Source of the DNA: an uncultured Clostridia bacterium
Lineage (GTDB): Bacteria; Bacillota; Clostridia; Christensenellales; UBA1242
Assembly (NCBI GenBank): GCA_934747805.1
Contig: CAKVHC010000003.1
Span: forward strand, 1-64,000
Length of the DNA: 64,000 nucleotides
Direction of reading: 5' to 3'
Shown here piece by piece: positions 20,745 through 28,581 of this stretch. A model generated the notes under the pieces. It ran no database searches. It was not told the DNA's origin and was given only the letters and a program-made list of their open reading frames with translations. The position numbers and the translations under genes were made by a program. Numbering within the stretch: position 1 is the first letter of the stretch; every line of letters starts with the position of its first letter.

Positions 20745-20993
20745 CTATTTTTTCAAAGGAGCACCACAGGATGAGCATTTAGTGGCATTGTCAGGCATCT
20801 CGCAACCACAATAGCCACACTTTTTTGTGCCTATTTTGTTAGTTTCATCCTCATCCAAATCATTTTCGATGATGCGAATTTGACGATTGCGATCACGAAT
20901 GCCCTTACACAACCTGTTGAACACAATAACAAACATCAGTACAGCCACGAGAATTATTAAAGTGGCACATATAGCAAAAAATGCATCATCCAT
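20745..20993 (-). CDS. Membrane-anchored zinc-ribbon protein, upstream paralogue
   Basis: 82 residues from MDDAFFAICATL (ATG 20993, AGGAG nine bases upstream). A longer in-frame start is not supported by a ribosome site. A membrane helix (about 4-26) is followed by an acidic linker (IIENDLDEDE) and a zinc ribbon, CGYCGCEMPDNATKCSSCG, with two CxxC pairs. It has the same layout as the following gene and is probably co-transcribed with it. Function is unknown. Confidence 0.75.
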   Translation of the reverse strand: MDDAFFAICATLIILVAVLMFVIVFNRLCKGIRDRNRQIRIIENDLDEDETNKIGTKKCGYCGCEMPDNATKCSSCGAPLKK

Positions 20994-21089
20994 AAACAGA
21001 TCTCCTAAGTTAACTAACATTGTATATGTTTTAAGTGAAAAAATCAACTAAAATGCTTTTAAAAATAAATAAAAAAGAAAAACATAAAT

Positions 21090-21119
21090 TTGACAATGCA
21101 TTTTTATAAATGCTACAAT
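21090..21119 (+). promoter_or_regulatory. Promoter of the thioesterase-phosphoketolase operon
   Basis: TTGACA (21090-21095), 18-bp spacer, TACAAT (21114-21119). The ATG at 21136 is only 16 bases further, leaving a leader of about 10 nt with no Shine-Dalgarno. Confidence 0.7.
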
Positions 21120-21135
21120 CATATCGGTAAAAATT

Positions 21136-21666
21136 ATGAAACTAAGAGTGACCAAAATTCAAAATAATTCCAAAAATTGCATTATTTGTGGATTGGAGAA
21201 CGAACTCGGACTCAAAGCACATTTTTACGAAACGGAAGGCGACTATCTCGTGGCAGTGTGCGTGGGGCGTGACGAGCATCAGAGTTATCCGAATCGTATG
21301 CACGGCGGAATGATATGCGCTTTGCTCGACGAAACAGTAGGTCGTGCCATCCAAATCGGCAATGATGACGTGTGGGGAGTGACAGGTGAATTAAAGATTA
21401 AATATCGCAAGCCTGTGCCACTCGACCAGACCATATATTGTGTGGGCAAAATTACACGTGATTCGAGCAGATTTTTCTTGGCAAAAGGATTCATCGAAGA
21501 CGCAGCAGGCAATTTACTGGCAGAGTGTGAAACCACATATTTCAAGGCGGGCGTCAACGACATCACTCGCACAGATGACTTTAGAGAAGTTGAGTGGTTC
21601 ACCGATCCAGATGCCCCAAGATACGAATATTTCGACATCAAAAATTTAGATTATTTTAATGACTAA
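21136..21666 (+). CDS. Hotdog-fold thioesterase (PaaI/4HBT type)
   Basis: 176 residues. The hotdog core spans about residues 20-145, with 'HQSYPNRMHGGMICALLDETVGRA': the HGG and Asp/Glu of the long helix match the acyl-CoA thioesterase active-site region. 'CIICGLENELGLKAHFY' at the N-terminus is the usual opening of this subgroup. It probably hydrolyses an acyl-CoA, substrate unknown. It is the first gene of an operon with phosphoketolase nine bases downstream, so it may act on acetyl-phosphate/acetyl-CoA flux (inference). Confidence 0.85.
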   Translation: MKLRVTKIQNNSKNCIICGLENELGLKAHFYETEGDYLVAVCVGRDEHQSYPNRMHGGMICALLDETVGRAIQIGNDDVWGVTGELKIKYRKPVPLDQTIYCVGKITRDSSRFFLAKGFIEDAAGNLLAECETTYFKAGVNDITRTDDFREVEWFTDPDAPRYEYFDIKNLDYFND

Positions 21667-21675
21667 GGAGTATAT

Positions 21676-24021
21676 ATGAAAGAAGACATTTTCTCCACTG
21701 ACGAATATTTGTCAAAACTTAACGAATATTTCAATGCGTGCAATTATTTGACTGCTGCACAACTTTATCTATTGGATAATCCGCTTTTGGTTCGCCCTTT
21801 GCAGATGAGCGATATCAAACGTAAACTCGTGGGACATTGGGGCACATGTGCAGGTCAAAATTTCGTCTACGCACATTGTGACCGAGTTATAAATAAGTTT
21901 GACCAAGACATAATACTCATTTCAGGCCCGGGACACGGTGGCAATTTCTTCGTTGCCAACTCATATCTAGAAGGCAGTTATTCAAAATATTATCCACAGG
22001 TTAGTGAAGATGAGAAGGGTATCACTCGTCTTTGCAAACAATTTTCTTTCCCATACGGCATTCCAAGTCACGTCGCACCAGAAACACCAGGCAGTATTAA
22101 CGAGGGTGGCGAGTTGGGATATTGCTTATTCCATGCTTATGGTGCAGTGTTAGATAATCCAAACCTTATTGCCACCACCATTGTAGGCGATGGCGAAGCG
22201 GAAACAGGCCCACTCGCAACGTCGTGGTTCTGCAACAAGTTCATTAATCCAGTGACAGACGGTGCAGTGTTGCCAGTGCTTCACTTAAATGGTTATAAAA
22301 TTAGCAATCCGACAGTTTTGTCACGTCTAACCAAGAAAGAAATCACCAGTTTGTTTGAAGGCTATGGATATGAACCACATTTTGTCGAAGGCTCGAACCC
22401 AATGACCATGCACAAGATTATGGCTCAAACAATGGACGAATGCATAACCAAAATTCACGACATTCAGTCTAAAGCTCGCTCTGGCAAACTCAAAACTCGC
22501 CCTGTTTGGCCAATGATTATACTCCGCACACCAAAAGGCTGGACTGGACCAAAAGTGGTGGACGGCAAGCAGGTTGAAGGCTCGTTCCGTGCCCACCAAG
22601 TGCCACTCACCATAACCAATGAAGAAGATTTACGCATTTTGGAGAAGTGGCTCAAGAGTTATCATCCAGAAAAACTGTTCCACGACTATAAACTTAGAGC
22701 AGATATCAAGGCCATTTTGCCAAAGGGCAAGAAGCGTATGAGCGATAGTCCATATTGCAATGGTGGGTTGTTGCTCAAGAACTTGAAGACTCCTAACATA
22801 TTTAAATATGCGGTTAAGTTTGACGCACCAGGTCAAATCAAAACTCAAGATATGCTTGAGCTCGGTGGATATATTCGAGATTTGTACAAACTCAATCCAA
22901 CTAATTATCGAATTTTTAGCCCAGACGAAGCGATGAGCAACCGCCTATATCGTGTGTTCGAAACGCAGAACAGAGATTTCAATTTGGATATATTGAAAAC
23001 AGACGACTGCCTTGCACATAATGGTCGCATTATGGATTCATTCTTAAGTGAACATATGTGCGAGGGTTTGCTTGAGGGCTATTTGCTCACAGGCAGACAC
23101 GGAATGTTTGACAGTTATGAATCTTTTGCACGTATTGTGGATAGTATGCTATCTCAACACGCAAAATGGCTCAAGGTGTGCAACGAAATAAGCTGGCGTG
23201 CACCAATCAGTTCGCTCAACCTTATTCTCACCAGCCACGTTTGGCAACAAGACCACAACGGCTACACCCACCAAGACCCAGGAATGCTCGACCACCTTGC
23301 CAACAAGAAGGCAGATGTGGTGCGCATCTATCTGCCAGCCGATGCCAACTGCCTAATCAGCTGCTATGACCATTGTGCCAAAAGTAAGAATTACATTAAT
23401 GCAATCGTGGCATCAAAACACCCTTCATATCAATGGCTTACAATGGATCAAGCCGTTGAGCATTGCACTCGTGGAGCAGGCGTTTGGAATTTTGCTTGCC
23501 TAAACGACGCCAAAAAACCGGACATTGTGCTTGCCTGTGCAGGTGACACCCCAACGCTAGAAATGTTGGCTTGCGTGAAACTTGTTCAAAAATATTTACC
23601 AAAACTTAATGTCAGATTTGTAAACGTGGTTGACCTATTCAAATTGCAGAGCAGTCGCCACCACGCACATGGATTAACGCAGGACGAATATGACGAATTG
23701 TTCACCAAGGATAAGCCAATTATATTCAATTTTCACGGATATCCACATCTTATCCACGAACTCACATACGACCGCAACAATCGAAACATTCACGTTTCAG
23801 GTTATCGTGAAGAAGGCACTATCACCACGCCGTTCGATATGCGTGTGAGAAATAATATTGACCGCTTCAACCTTATGAAGCAAGTGGCAAAGTATGCGAA
23901 AATCTCGAAGAAAGATAGAGAAAAAATTAACGCAGATATGGACGAGATGCTCGCTCGCCACAAGGCGTACATCGCTGAGTATGGCGTAGACATGCCAGAA
24001 ATCGCTGAATGGAAATGGTAG
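21676..24021 (+). CDS. xfp: Xylulose-5-phosphate/fructose-6-phosphate phosphoketolase
   Basis: 781-residue thiamine-diphosphate enzyme that splits xylulose-5-P or fructose-6-P into acetyl-phosphate plus glyceraldehyde-3-P or erythrose-4-P. Visible are 'HWGT' (54-57), 'SGPGHGG' (83-89), 'GDGEAETGPLATSW' (171-184, ThDP/Mg binding), 'HLNGYKI', 'SSLNLILTSHVWQQDHNGYTHQDPG' (key residues H-Q-D-H-N-G), and 'NFHGYPHLIHEL' near the end. Length is near the family norm of about 790. An AAGGAG site precedes the ATG. A bifid-type or heterolactic sugar shunt is implied, though dual substrate use cannot be decided from sequence. Confidence 0.97.
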   Translation: MKEDIFSTDEYLSKLNEYFNACNYLTAAQLYLLDNPLLVRPLQMSDIKRKLVGHWGTCAGQNFVYAHCDRVINKFDQDIILISGPGHGGNFFVANSYLEGSYSKYYPQVSEDEKGITRLCKQFSFPYGIPSHVAPETPGSINEGGELGYCLFHAYGAVLDNPNLIATTIVGDGEAETGPLATSWFCNKFINPVTDGAVLPVLHLNGYKISNPTVLSRLTKKEITSLFEGYGYEPHFVEGSNPMTMHKIMAQTMDECITKIHDIQSKARSGKLKTRPVWPMIILRTPKGWTGPKVVDGKQVEGSFRAHQVPLTITNEEDLRILEKWLKSYHPEKLFHDYKLRADIKAILPKGKKRMSDSPYCNGGLLLKNLKTPNIFKYAVKFDAPGQIKTQDMLELGGYIRDLYKLNPTNYRIFSPDEAMSNRLYRVFETQNRDFNLDILKTDDCLAHNGRIMDSFLSEHMCEGLLEGYLLTGRHGMFDSYESFARIVDSMLSQHAKWLKVCNEISWRAPISSLNLILTSHVWQQDHNGYTHQDPGMLDHLANKKADVVRIYLPADANCLISCYDHCAKSKNYINAIVASKHPSYQWLTMDQAVEHCTRGAGVWNFACLNDAKKPDIVLACAGDTPTLEMLACVKLVQKYLPKLNVRFVNVVDLFKLQSSRHHAHGLTQDEYDELFTKDKPIIFNFHGYPHLIHELTYDRNNRNIHVSGYREEGTITTPFDMRVRNNIDRFNLMKQVAKYAKISKKDREKINADMDEMLARHKAYIAEYGVDMPEIAEWKW

Positions 24022-24074
24022 ACCTGCTATCCAATTAGCAGAAATAAAGATTTTGTAGTTTATAACAATTTTAA

Positions 24075-24113
24075 AAAAAAGAGCCGCTAGATTATTAAGT
24101 TTGGCTCTTTTTT
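24075..24113 (+). terminator. Terminator after xfp
   Basis: Stem AAAAAAGAGCC/GGCTCTTTTTT with a 17-nt loop. Confidence 0.85.
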
Positions 24114-24163
24114 GTTGTGTAAAATTTTATTTTGGAGTATATTATATCCATAATAGGTGAGAT

Positions 24164-25816
24164 ATGACGGACATTGAAATAGCAAATAGCATCCAGCCAA
24201 CTCGCATTGTAGAAGTGGCTAAGAAAATTGGATTAAATGAAGACGACCTTATTTTGTACGGAAAATATAAGGCGAAAATAGACAAGAAAGTGGACGGCAA
24301 AAAGGCTGGCAAACTCGTTTTGGTGACGGCAATCAGTCCAACCAAGTCGGGCAACGGCAAAACCACCGTGTCAATTGGTCTTGCAGACGGATTGGCACAA
24401 TTGGGTGAGAAAGTCTGCCTAGCTTTGCGTGAGCCGTCGCTTGGGCCAGTCTTTGGCATTAAAGGTGGCGCAACGGGTGGCGGATATAGTCAAATCGTGC
24501 CAATGGAGGACATCAATCTGCACTTTAACGGCGATTTCCACGCCATAACTAGTGCAAACAACCTTTTATCAAGCCTTATAGACAATCACATTTTTCAAGG
24601 CAATGATTTGCAGATTGACTCCGACAACATTTTCTTCAAGCGTTGCCTAGACCTAAACGACCGTGCTTTGCGTGAGTGCACGGTGAGTGAAACGAAAAAC
24701 TGCACACCACGAAAGGAGCATTTTACAATCACCGCTGCCAGCGAGATTATGGCAATAATGTGCCTTGCCAAAGACTTAGCCGACCTGAAAGCACGACTAG
24801 GCAACATTATGGTGGCGCTGAACAAAGACGGTGAGCCAGTGTATGCACGAAATTTGCACGCACAGGACGCAATGGCAATATTGCTAAAAGATGCGCTAAA
24901 GCCTAACCTTGTGCAGACTTTGGCTGGGACTCCTGCAATCGTGCATTGTGGACCTTTTGCAAATATTGCACACGGGTGCAATAGCGTGATTGCCACTCGA
25001 ACAGCACTTTCGCTCGCAGATTATTGCGTGACGGAAGCAGGGTTCGGCGCTGATCTTGGTGCGGAAAAGTTTATCGACCTTAAATGCCGATTAAACAATT
25101 TAAAGCCTAATTGCGTGGTGCTGGTGGCGACAATTCGTGCGCTCAAACTCAACGGTGGGGCGGACGATAGCAATTTGGCGACCGAAAACCTGACCGCACT
25201 CAAAAATGGCTTGCCAAACCTCATGCGTCATCTGCACGCCATAACGGACGTGTATAAACTGCCTTGCGTGGTGACGATTAATAGATTTATCACCGACACC
25301 GAAGCGGAGATTGACCTTGTTAGGACGGCGGTTGGTGAGCAAAATGTGGAGTGCGTGACTAACGAAGTGTGGGCAAAGGGTGGCAATGGTGCTTTGGAAC
25401 TAGCTCATGCAGTTGTTGAAAACTGCCTCAAGTCTAATGATGGCTTTAGTTTTGCTTATGACCTAAACGAGAGCGTGAAAGACAAGATTTTTGACGTGGC
25501 ACACAAAATTTATGGTGCAAAAAGCGTTGTTTACACCGAACAGGCAGAAAAATCTCTCGAAAATATTCACAAACTCGGACTTGACGAGCTGCCAGTCATT
25601 ATGGCGAAAACCCAGTTCAGTTTCACCGACGATGCCAAGCGTTTGGGCGCACCAACTGACTTTGAACTTACTGTGCGTGACATTGAAATAAGGTCAGGCG
25701 CAGGCTTCTTGGTGGTGCTGTTGGGCAATATGATGCTGATGCCAGCATTGAGTGCATCACCTGCCGCAATCAAGATGACTATTGATGAGAACGAACACAT
25801 AACGGGTCTGTTCTAA
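24164..25816 (+). CDS. fhs: Formate-tetrahydrofolate ligase
   Basis: 550-residue cytosolic enzyme that makes 10-formyl-THF from formate, THF and ATP, for one-carbon metabolism. The P-loop region reads 'SPTKSGNGKTT' (58-68) where most homologues have TPxxxGEGKTT, so the catalytic GKTT is kept. Other family signatures are 'REPSLGPVFGIKGGATGGGY', 'HFNGDFHAITSANNLL', 'GPFANIAHGCNS', 'TEAGFGADLGAEKF' and 'MPALSASPAA'. AGGTGA precedes the ATG. It is monocistronic. Other folate genes (folD, fchA) are not nearby. Confidence 0.97.
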   Translation: MTDIEIANSIQPTRIVEVAKKIGLNEDDLILYGKYKAKIDKKVDGKKAGKLVLVTAISPTKSGNGKTTVSIGLADGLAQLGEKVCLALREPSLGPVFGIKGGATGGGYSQIVPMEDINLHFNGDFHAITSANNLLSSLIDNHIFQGNDLQIDSDNIFFKRCLDLNDRALRECTVSETKNCTPRKEHFTITAASEIMAIMCLAKDLADLKARLGNIMVALNKDGEPVYARNLHAQDAMAILLKDALKPNLVQTLAGTPAIVHCGPFANIAHGCNSVIATRTALSLADYCVTEAGFGADLGAEKFIDLKCRLNNLKPNCVVLVATIRALKLNGGADDSNLATENLTALKNGLPNLMRHLHAITDVYKLPCVVTINRFITDTEAEIDLVRTAVGEQNVECVTNEVWAKGGNGALELAHAVVENCLKSNDGFSFAYDLNESVKDKIFDVAHKIYGAKSVVYTEQAEKSLENIHKLGLDELPVIMAKTQFSFTDDAKRLGAPTDFELTVRDIEIRSGAGFLVVLLGNMMLMPALSASPAAIKMTIDENEHITGLF

Positions 25817-25872
25817 CATTCGTGAGCGGAATGATTACGCCACGCCAAATTAATATTTGAATACAAAAAAAG

Positions 25873-25910
25873 ATAACTTGCACAAAAAATCGTCTGTGCG
25901 AGTTATTTTG
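25873..25910 (+). terminator. Terminator after fhs
   Basis: Stem ATAACTTGCAC/GTGCGAGTTAT (one G-U pair), loop 12 nt, followed by TTTTG. It lies just before the tRNA promoter. Confidence 0.75.
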
Positions 25911-25939
25911 TTGACTTTATGCGTGCTCTGTGTTAAAAT
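25911..25939 (+). promoter_or_regulatory. Promoter of tRNA-Ser
   Basis: TTGACT (25911-25916), 17-bp spacer, TAAAAT (25934-25939), 11 bases before the mature tRNA. Confidence 0.75.
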
Positions 25940-25950
25940 ATATGTCACGT

Positions 25951-26041
25951 GGAAGAGTATCGAAGCGGTCATAACGGGGCGCACTCGAAATGCGTTTGCG
26001 GGGCAACTCGCACGTGGGTTCGAATCCCACCTCTTCCGCCA
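25951..26041 (+). tRNA. tRNA-Ser (anticodon CGA), reads UCG
   Basis: Acceptor GGAAGAG pairs with CTCTTCC followed by G and encoded CCA. The anticodon arm GCGCA-CTCGAAA-TGCGT gives anticodon CGA. A long class II variable arm (about GCGGGGCAACTCGC) and T arm GTGGG-TTCGAAT-CCCAC identify serine. The D arm contains AGCGGTCATAACGGGGC. The last 19 bp recur 150 bp downstream. Confidence 0.95.
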
Positions 26042-26192
26042 ACACTTGATAAATGTCTGACTACGCTGGGTTGAGGTGGGTAGCAGACTAGCGTCTGCTT
26101 GCGACTTTGTCGCCATTCGAACCCGGTAGTCAGTGTCATAGCCACTGACAAATACACCTTCGGTGCATTGACGATCCCACCTCTTCCGCCAA
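26024..26192 (+). repeat. 19-bp direct repeat of the tRNA-Ser 3' end flanking a structured segment
   Basis: ATCCCACCTCTTCCGCCAA occurs at 26024-26042 (end of the tRNA) and again exactly 150 bp later at 26174-26192. The segment between is rich in inverted repeats: CTGACTAC/GTAGTCAG, GCAGAC/GTCTGC, GCGAC/GTCGC, GTCAGTG/CACTGAC and CACC/GGTG. It also contains GAGGTGGG, which is complementary to the repeated CCCACCTC. The arrangement resembles attL/attR left by a tRNA-targeting element, but no integrase is present and it could instead be a partial tRNA duplication. Confidence 0.7.
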
Positions 26193-26225
26193 GTAAAACA
26201 AGATGTGTATTTAATACAAAAACAA

Positions 26226-26255
26226 TTGACAAACAGTATATCAATCAGTTATACT
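26226..26255 (+). promoter_or_regulatory. Promoter of the histidine phosphatase gene
   Basis: TTGACA (26226-26231), 18-bp spacer, TATACT (26250-26255), followed by GGAG at 26262 and the ATG at 26275. Confidence 0.75.
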
Positions 26256-26274
26256 ATCTTTGGAGAAAAAGTTT

Positions 26275-26814
26275 ATGATAGAGGTAACTTATTTTGTTCA
26301 TGGTACGACACAAGACAATATAGAAAAGAAGTCAACAGGTTGGATGCCAGGAGAACTTTCTGAAAAGGGGATTCAACAAGGTATAGACCTTGCACACACA
26401 ATTAAAAATGATTACTTTGATGTTGTTTTTTGTTCGGACTTAAAAAGAGCTATTGAAAGTGCAAAACTCAACTTTTATAATCGCGATATAGAAATTATTC
26501 GAGATAAAAGATTAAGAGAGTGTAATTATGGAGACTATAATGGACAAGATAGTAAACTTGCCAATTATAGCACTCACATAACAGAAAGATTTCCAAATGG
26601 TGAATGTCTTTTAGATGTTGAAAAAAGAATGAGAAGCTTTATTTCATATCTAAAAGAAAATTATGATAACAAAAAGGTTGCCATTGTTTGTCATAAAGCA
26701 CCTCAACTAGCTTTTGATGTAATTACAAATAATATGACTTGGGAACAAGCATTGGCAAACGATTGGCGTATTGAACACAAGTGGCAACCAGGTTGGAAGT
26801 ATATTATTAAGTAA
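26275..26814 (+). CDS. Histidine phosphatase family protein, variant RHG motif
   Basis: 179 residues of the phosphoglycerate-mutase-like superfamily. The N-terminal motif reads 'TYFVHGTTQDN' (4-14), with Val in place of the Arg of the canonical RHG; the nucleophilic His is kept. 'STGWMPGELSEKGIQQ', 'FCSDLKRAIESA', a Glu in 'RLRECNYGDYNG' and 'VAIVCHKAPQLAF' (second His) follow the family. Substrate is unknown. The codon use is more A+T-rich than fhs or uvrA and the gene sits just after the duplicated tRNA end, which suggests acquisition. ATG 26275 has GGAG nine bases upstream. Confidence 0.8.
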   Translation: MIEVTYFVHGTTQDNIEKKSTGWMPGELSEKGIQQGIDLAHTIKNDYFDVVFCSDLKRAIESAKLNFYNRDIEIIRDKRLRECNYGDYNGQDSKLANYSTHITERFPNGECLLDVEKRMRSFISYLKENYDNKKVAIVCHKAPQLAFDVITNNMTWEQALANDWRIEHKWQPGWKYIIK

Positions 26815-26873
26815 ATTTAATATTTGTTAATTAGTATAAATTTAAATTAAAAGAGTTTATAAAAAATATTTGG

Positions 26874-26930
26874 TTGTACACACATAATTCTAGTACAAGT
26901 GCGGTTAGTGGGCCTCTCACTGGATTGTAC
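26874..26930 (+). other. Mutually exclusive hairpin elements
   Basis: TTGTAC (26874-26879), GTACAA (26893-26898) and TTGTAC (26925-26930) allow element 2 to pair with either element 1 or element 3. Between 2 and 3 lies a nested AGTG/CACT stem. A terminator follows at 26971. No gene was found in 26815-26990. Confidence 0.45.
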
Positions 26931-26970
26931 TCGCAATTTCGGCTGGACTTAATAATTGGATGAGATGGTA

Positions 26971-27000
26971 AAAAAATGAACCCAGTCGGTTCATTTTTTT
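26971..27000. terminator. Bidirectional terminator
   Basis: Stem AATGAACC/GGTTCATT with loop CAGTC, flanked by A and T runs. It overlaps the stop region of the minus-strand gene. Confidence 0.85.
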
Positions 27001-27704
27001 ATTTCAAACAACCTAGTTTTGCGTTGCAAGTTGGTGAATACTGTGGTTAGGGTGATTAGAACTTGAGATGGAATGTAGAAAGCCCACGCAATATTGCTCG
27101 AGACCAAGTCTCTTAAAGTTTGGTTCGCAATTGTTATGTAAATTCCATTCGCATTCGCCAAACCAATGAACAAGTCGCATATAATGAAGACGCTGAAGCC
27201 CAAGGCCATTAACCTATACTTTCTGAAATGTACATATGCTAATACAAGATTAAATGCCAAATTGAAGATGTAGAACATTGAAATGGCGGACAGAAAGTCG
27301 AAATTGTCTTTTAAAATGACGCTGGTGATTATTAACGTTAGATACGAGCCTAGCAGACGGAAAATCCAAGCAATGAGATTGGTTCTTCGGCCAAACCCAA
27401 TCATTAGATACACGGCGTATGTAAGTTGGGCAAGACTAAAGAACACCACGCCATATATTTGTTGCATAGGCTTGCACAAAACCAGACAAGTGTCGGCACA
27501 CAATGTAAACGCTAGTCCGATGCAAATCAGGCAGTTGAATCGGTTACGTGTCACGAAAATCAAACTTAGCGCTAGGCACAGACTGATAGACACATATTCC
27601 ACAATTTCTGAACTTTTGAGTGGCAAGACTTGAGTTAGCACTAGTAAGGCAATTTCGGCCAAAGCAAAAATTATGGCAATGCTAATTCGACACTTTTTCG
27701 TCAT
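26991..27704 (-). CDS. Multipass membrane protein, YhhN/TMEM86-like
   Basis: 237 residues from MTKKCRISIAII, with about eight membrane helices. 'LCADTCLVLCKP' and 'GFSVFIICDLFIGLAN' place Asp residues within helices in the pattern of YhhN/TMEM86 lysoplasmalogenase-like proteins. The similarity is by eye and the assignment tentative. The ATG at 27704 has a GAGAG ribosome site and lies 23 bp inside the end of the upstream gene; an extension to 27737 is less likely. It is co-transcribed with the YwaF-like gene. Confidence 0.65.
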   Translation of the reverse strand: MTKKCRISIAIIFALAEIALLVLTQVLPLKSSEIVEYVSISLCLALSLIFVTRNRFNCLICIGLAFTLCADTCLVLCKPMQQIYGVVFFSLAQLTYAVYLMIGFGRRTNLIAWIFRLLGSYLTLIITSVILKDNFDFLSAISMFYIFNLAFNLVLAYVHFRKYRLMALGFSVFIICDLFIGLANANGIYITIANQTLRDLVSSNIAWAFYIPSQVLITLTTVFTNLQRKTRLFEIKK

Positions 27705-28506
27705 ACTTTTTCTCTCTTTTAAACTTGCCCGTGGCAACCATACACAGCATATGAATGATGAATGCGACCAAGCAGAAGCCCAAAATGTAGATTAATAGGA
27801 AAACGAGATAAGGCACTTTTGGATAGATAAGACTGAGCAATGGGAGAGTGCAAGGGAATTTTGGACTTATGTAGAACATATTGAATGTGTCTTCCGTAAA
27901 GTTCGGCACGATGGCGTTGAGGATCATGGCAATGCCAATCATGACCGCAAAGACGTAAACGGCACGCAGATAATATTTGTAGTTGATCTTCTCACGGTTA
28001 TACGCCACAAAATATATGCCAGTGACGAGTTGCAGACCGTGATGAACCATTGTTTGAATATTGATGCCGATGAGTGAGGTGAATACGTCGCCTGGATATG
28101 CGAACACGACAAAACCGCCGAAGAAAGCAAACGTTGATATGAAACTCATAAGTGCATCTCTAAATTTGCATGGTTTCAAGCAGCCGATGATTGGCAGCAC
28201 GAAAAGCGGTGTTGAGCAAAGTTGGAATGGAAATGCGTACCACTGATAGTGCCATGTAGGGACGCCAGCTCTGACCTTGAAACTGTATACGAGCTGCTTG
28301 TATACCTCGAACAAAATCATAATTGCCCAACTGACCCAAACAACTATTTTGAAAGATTTTTCTGTGCGATGCTTTTTGGCCAACACAACGCTCAAAACGC
28401 ATAGTGTGACAAATATGCCGATGAATATTAAATGAAACCACCCATAAAAAGTTGGTGCTTCCATTCTACCTGAAAGTGAGTCTATTAATTTTTCAAACCA
28501 ATTCAT
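27682..28506 (-). CDS. YwaF/TMEM164-like integral membrane protein
   Basis: 274 residues and about seven membrane helices. The segment 'HYQWYAFPFQLCSTPLFVLP' (about 86-105) and 'MVHHGLQLVTGIYF' match the YwaF/TMEM164 family, whose histidines and aspartates lie in membrane helices; enzymatic function in bacteria is unclear. GGAG lies about seven bases before the ATG and a promoter is visible. Its 3' end overlaps the next membrane gene, so the two are likely produced together. Confidence 0.72.
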   Translation of the reverse strand: MNWFEKLIDSLSGRMEAPTFYGWFHLIFIGIFVTLCVLSVVLAKKHRTEKSFKIVVWVSWAIMILFEVYKQLVYSFKVRAGVPTWHYQWYAFPFQLCSTPLFVLPIIGCLKPCKFRDALMSFISTFAFFGGFVVFAYPGDVFTSLIGINIQTMVHHGLQLVTGIYFVAYNREKINYKYYLRAVYVFAVMIGIAMILNAIVPNFTEDTFNMFYISPKFPCTLPLLSLIYPKVPYLVFLLIYILGFCLVAFIIHMLCMVATGKFKREKKYDEKVSN

Positions 28507-28535
28507 TATTTACTCCAATAATATTTTCTACCATT

Positions 28536-28564
28536 ATTCTAGCATTTATGTCATAATATGACAA
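28536..28564 (-). promoter_or_regulatory. Promoter of the YwaF-like operon
   Basis: Minus strand: TTGTCA (28564-28559), 17-bp spacer, TAGAAT (28541-28536). Confidence 0.65.
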
Positions 28565-28581
28565 ATGTTTGAAAATAAAGT

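Noticed and set aside
26043..26173. Second tRNA gene between the 19-bp repeats
   Set aside because: A TTCGAACCC T-loop-like string and hairpins are present, but no complete cloverleaf with acceptor, anticodon and T arms can be drawn.
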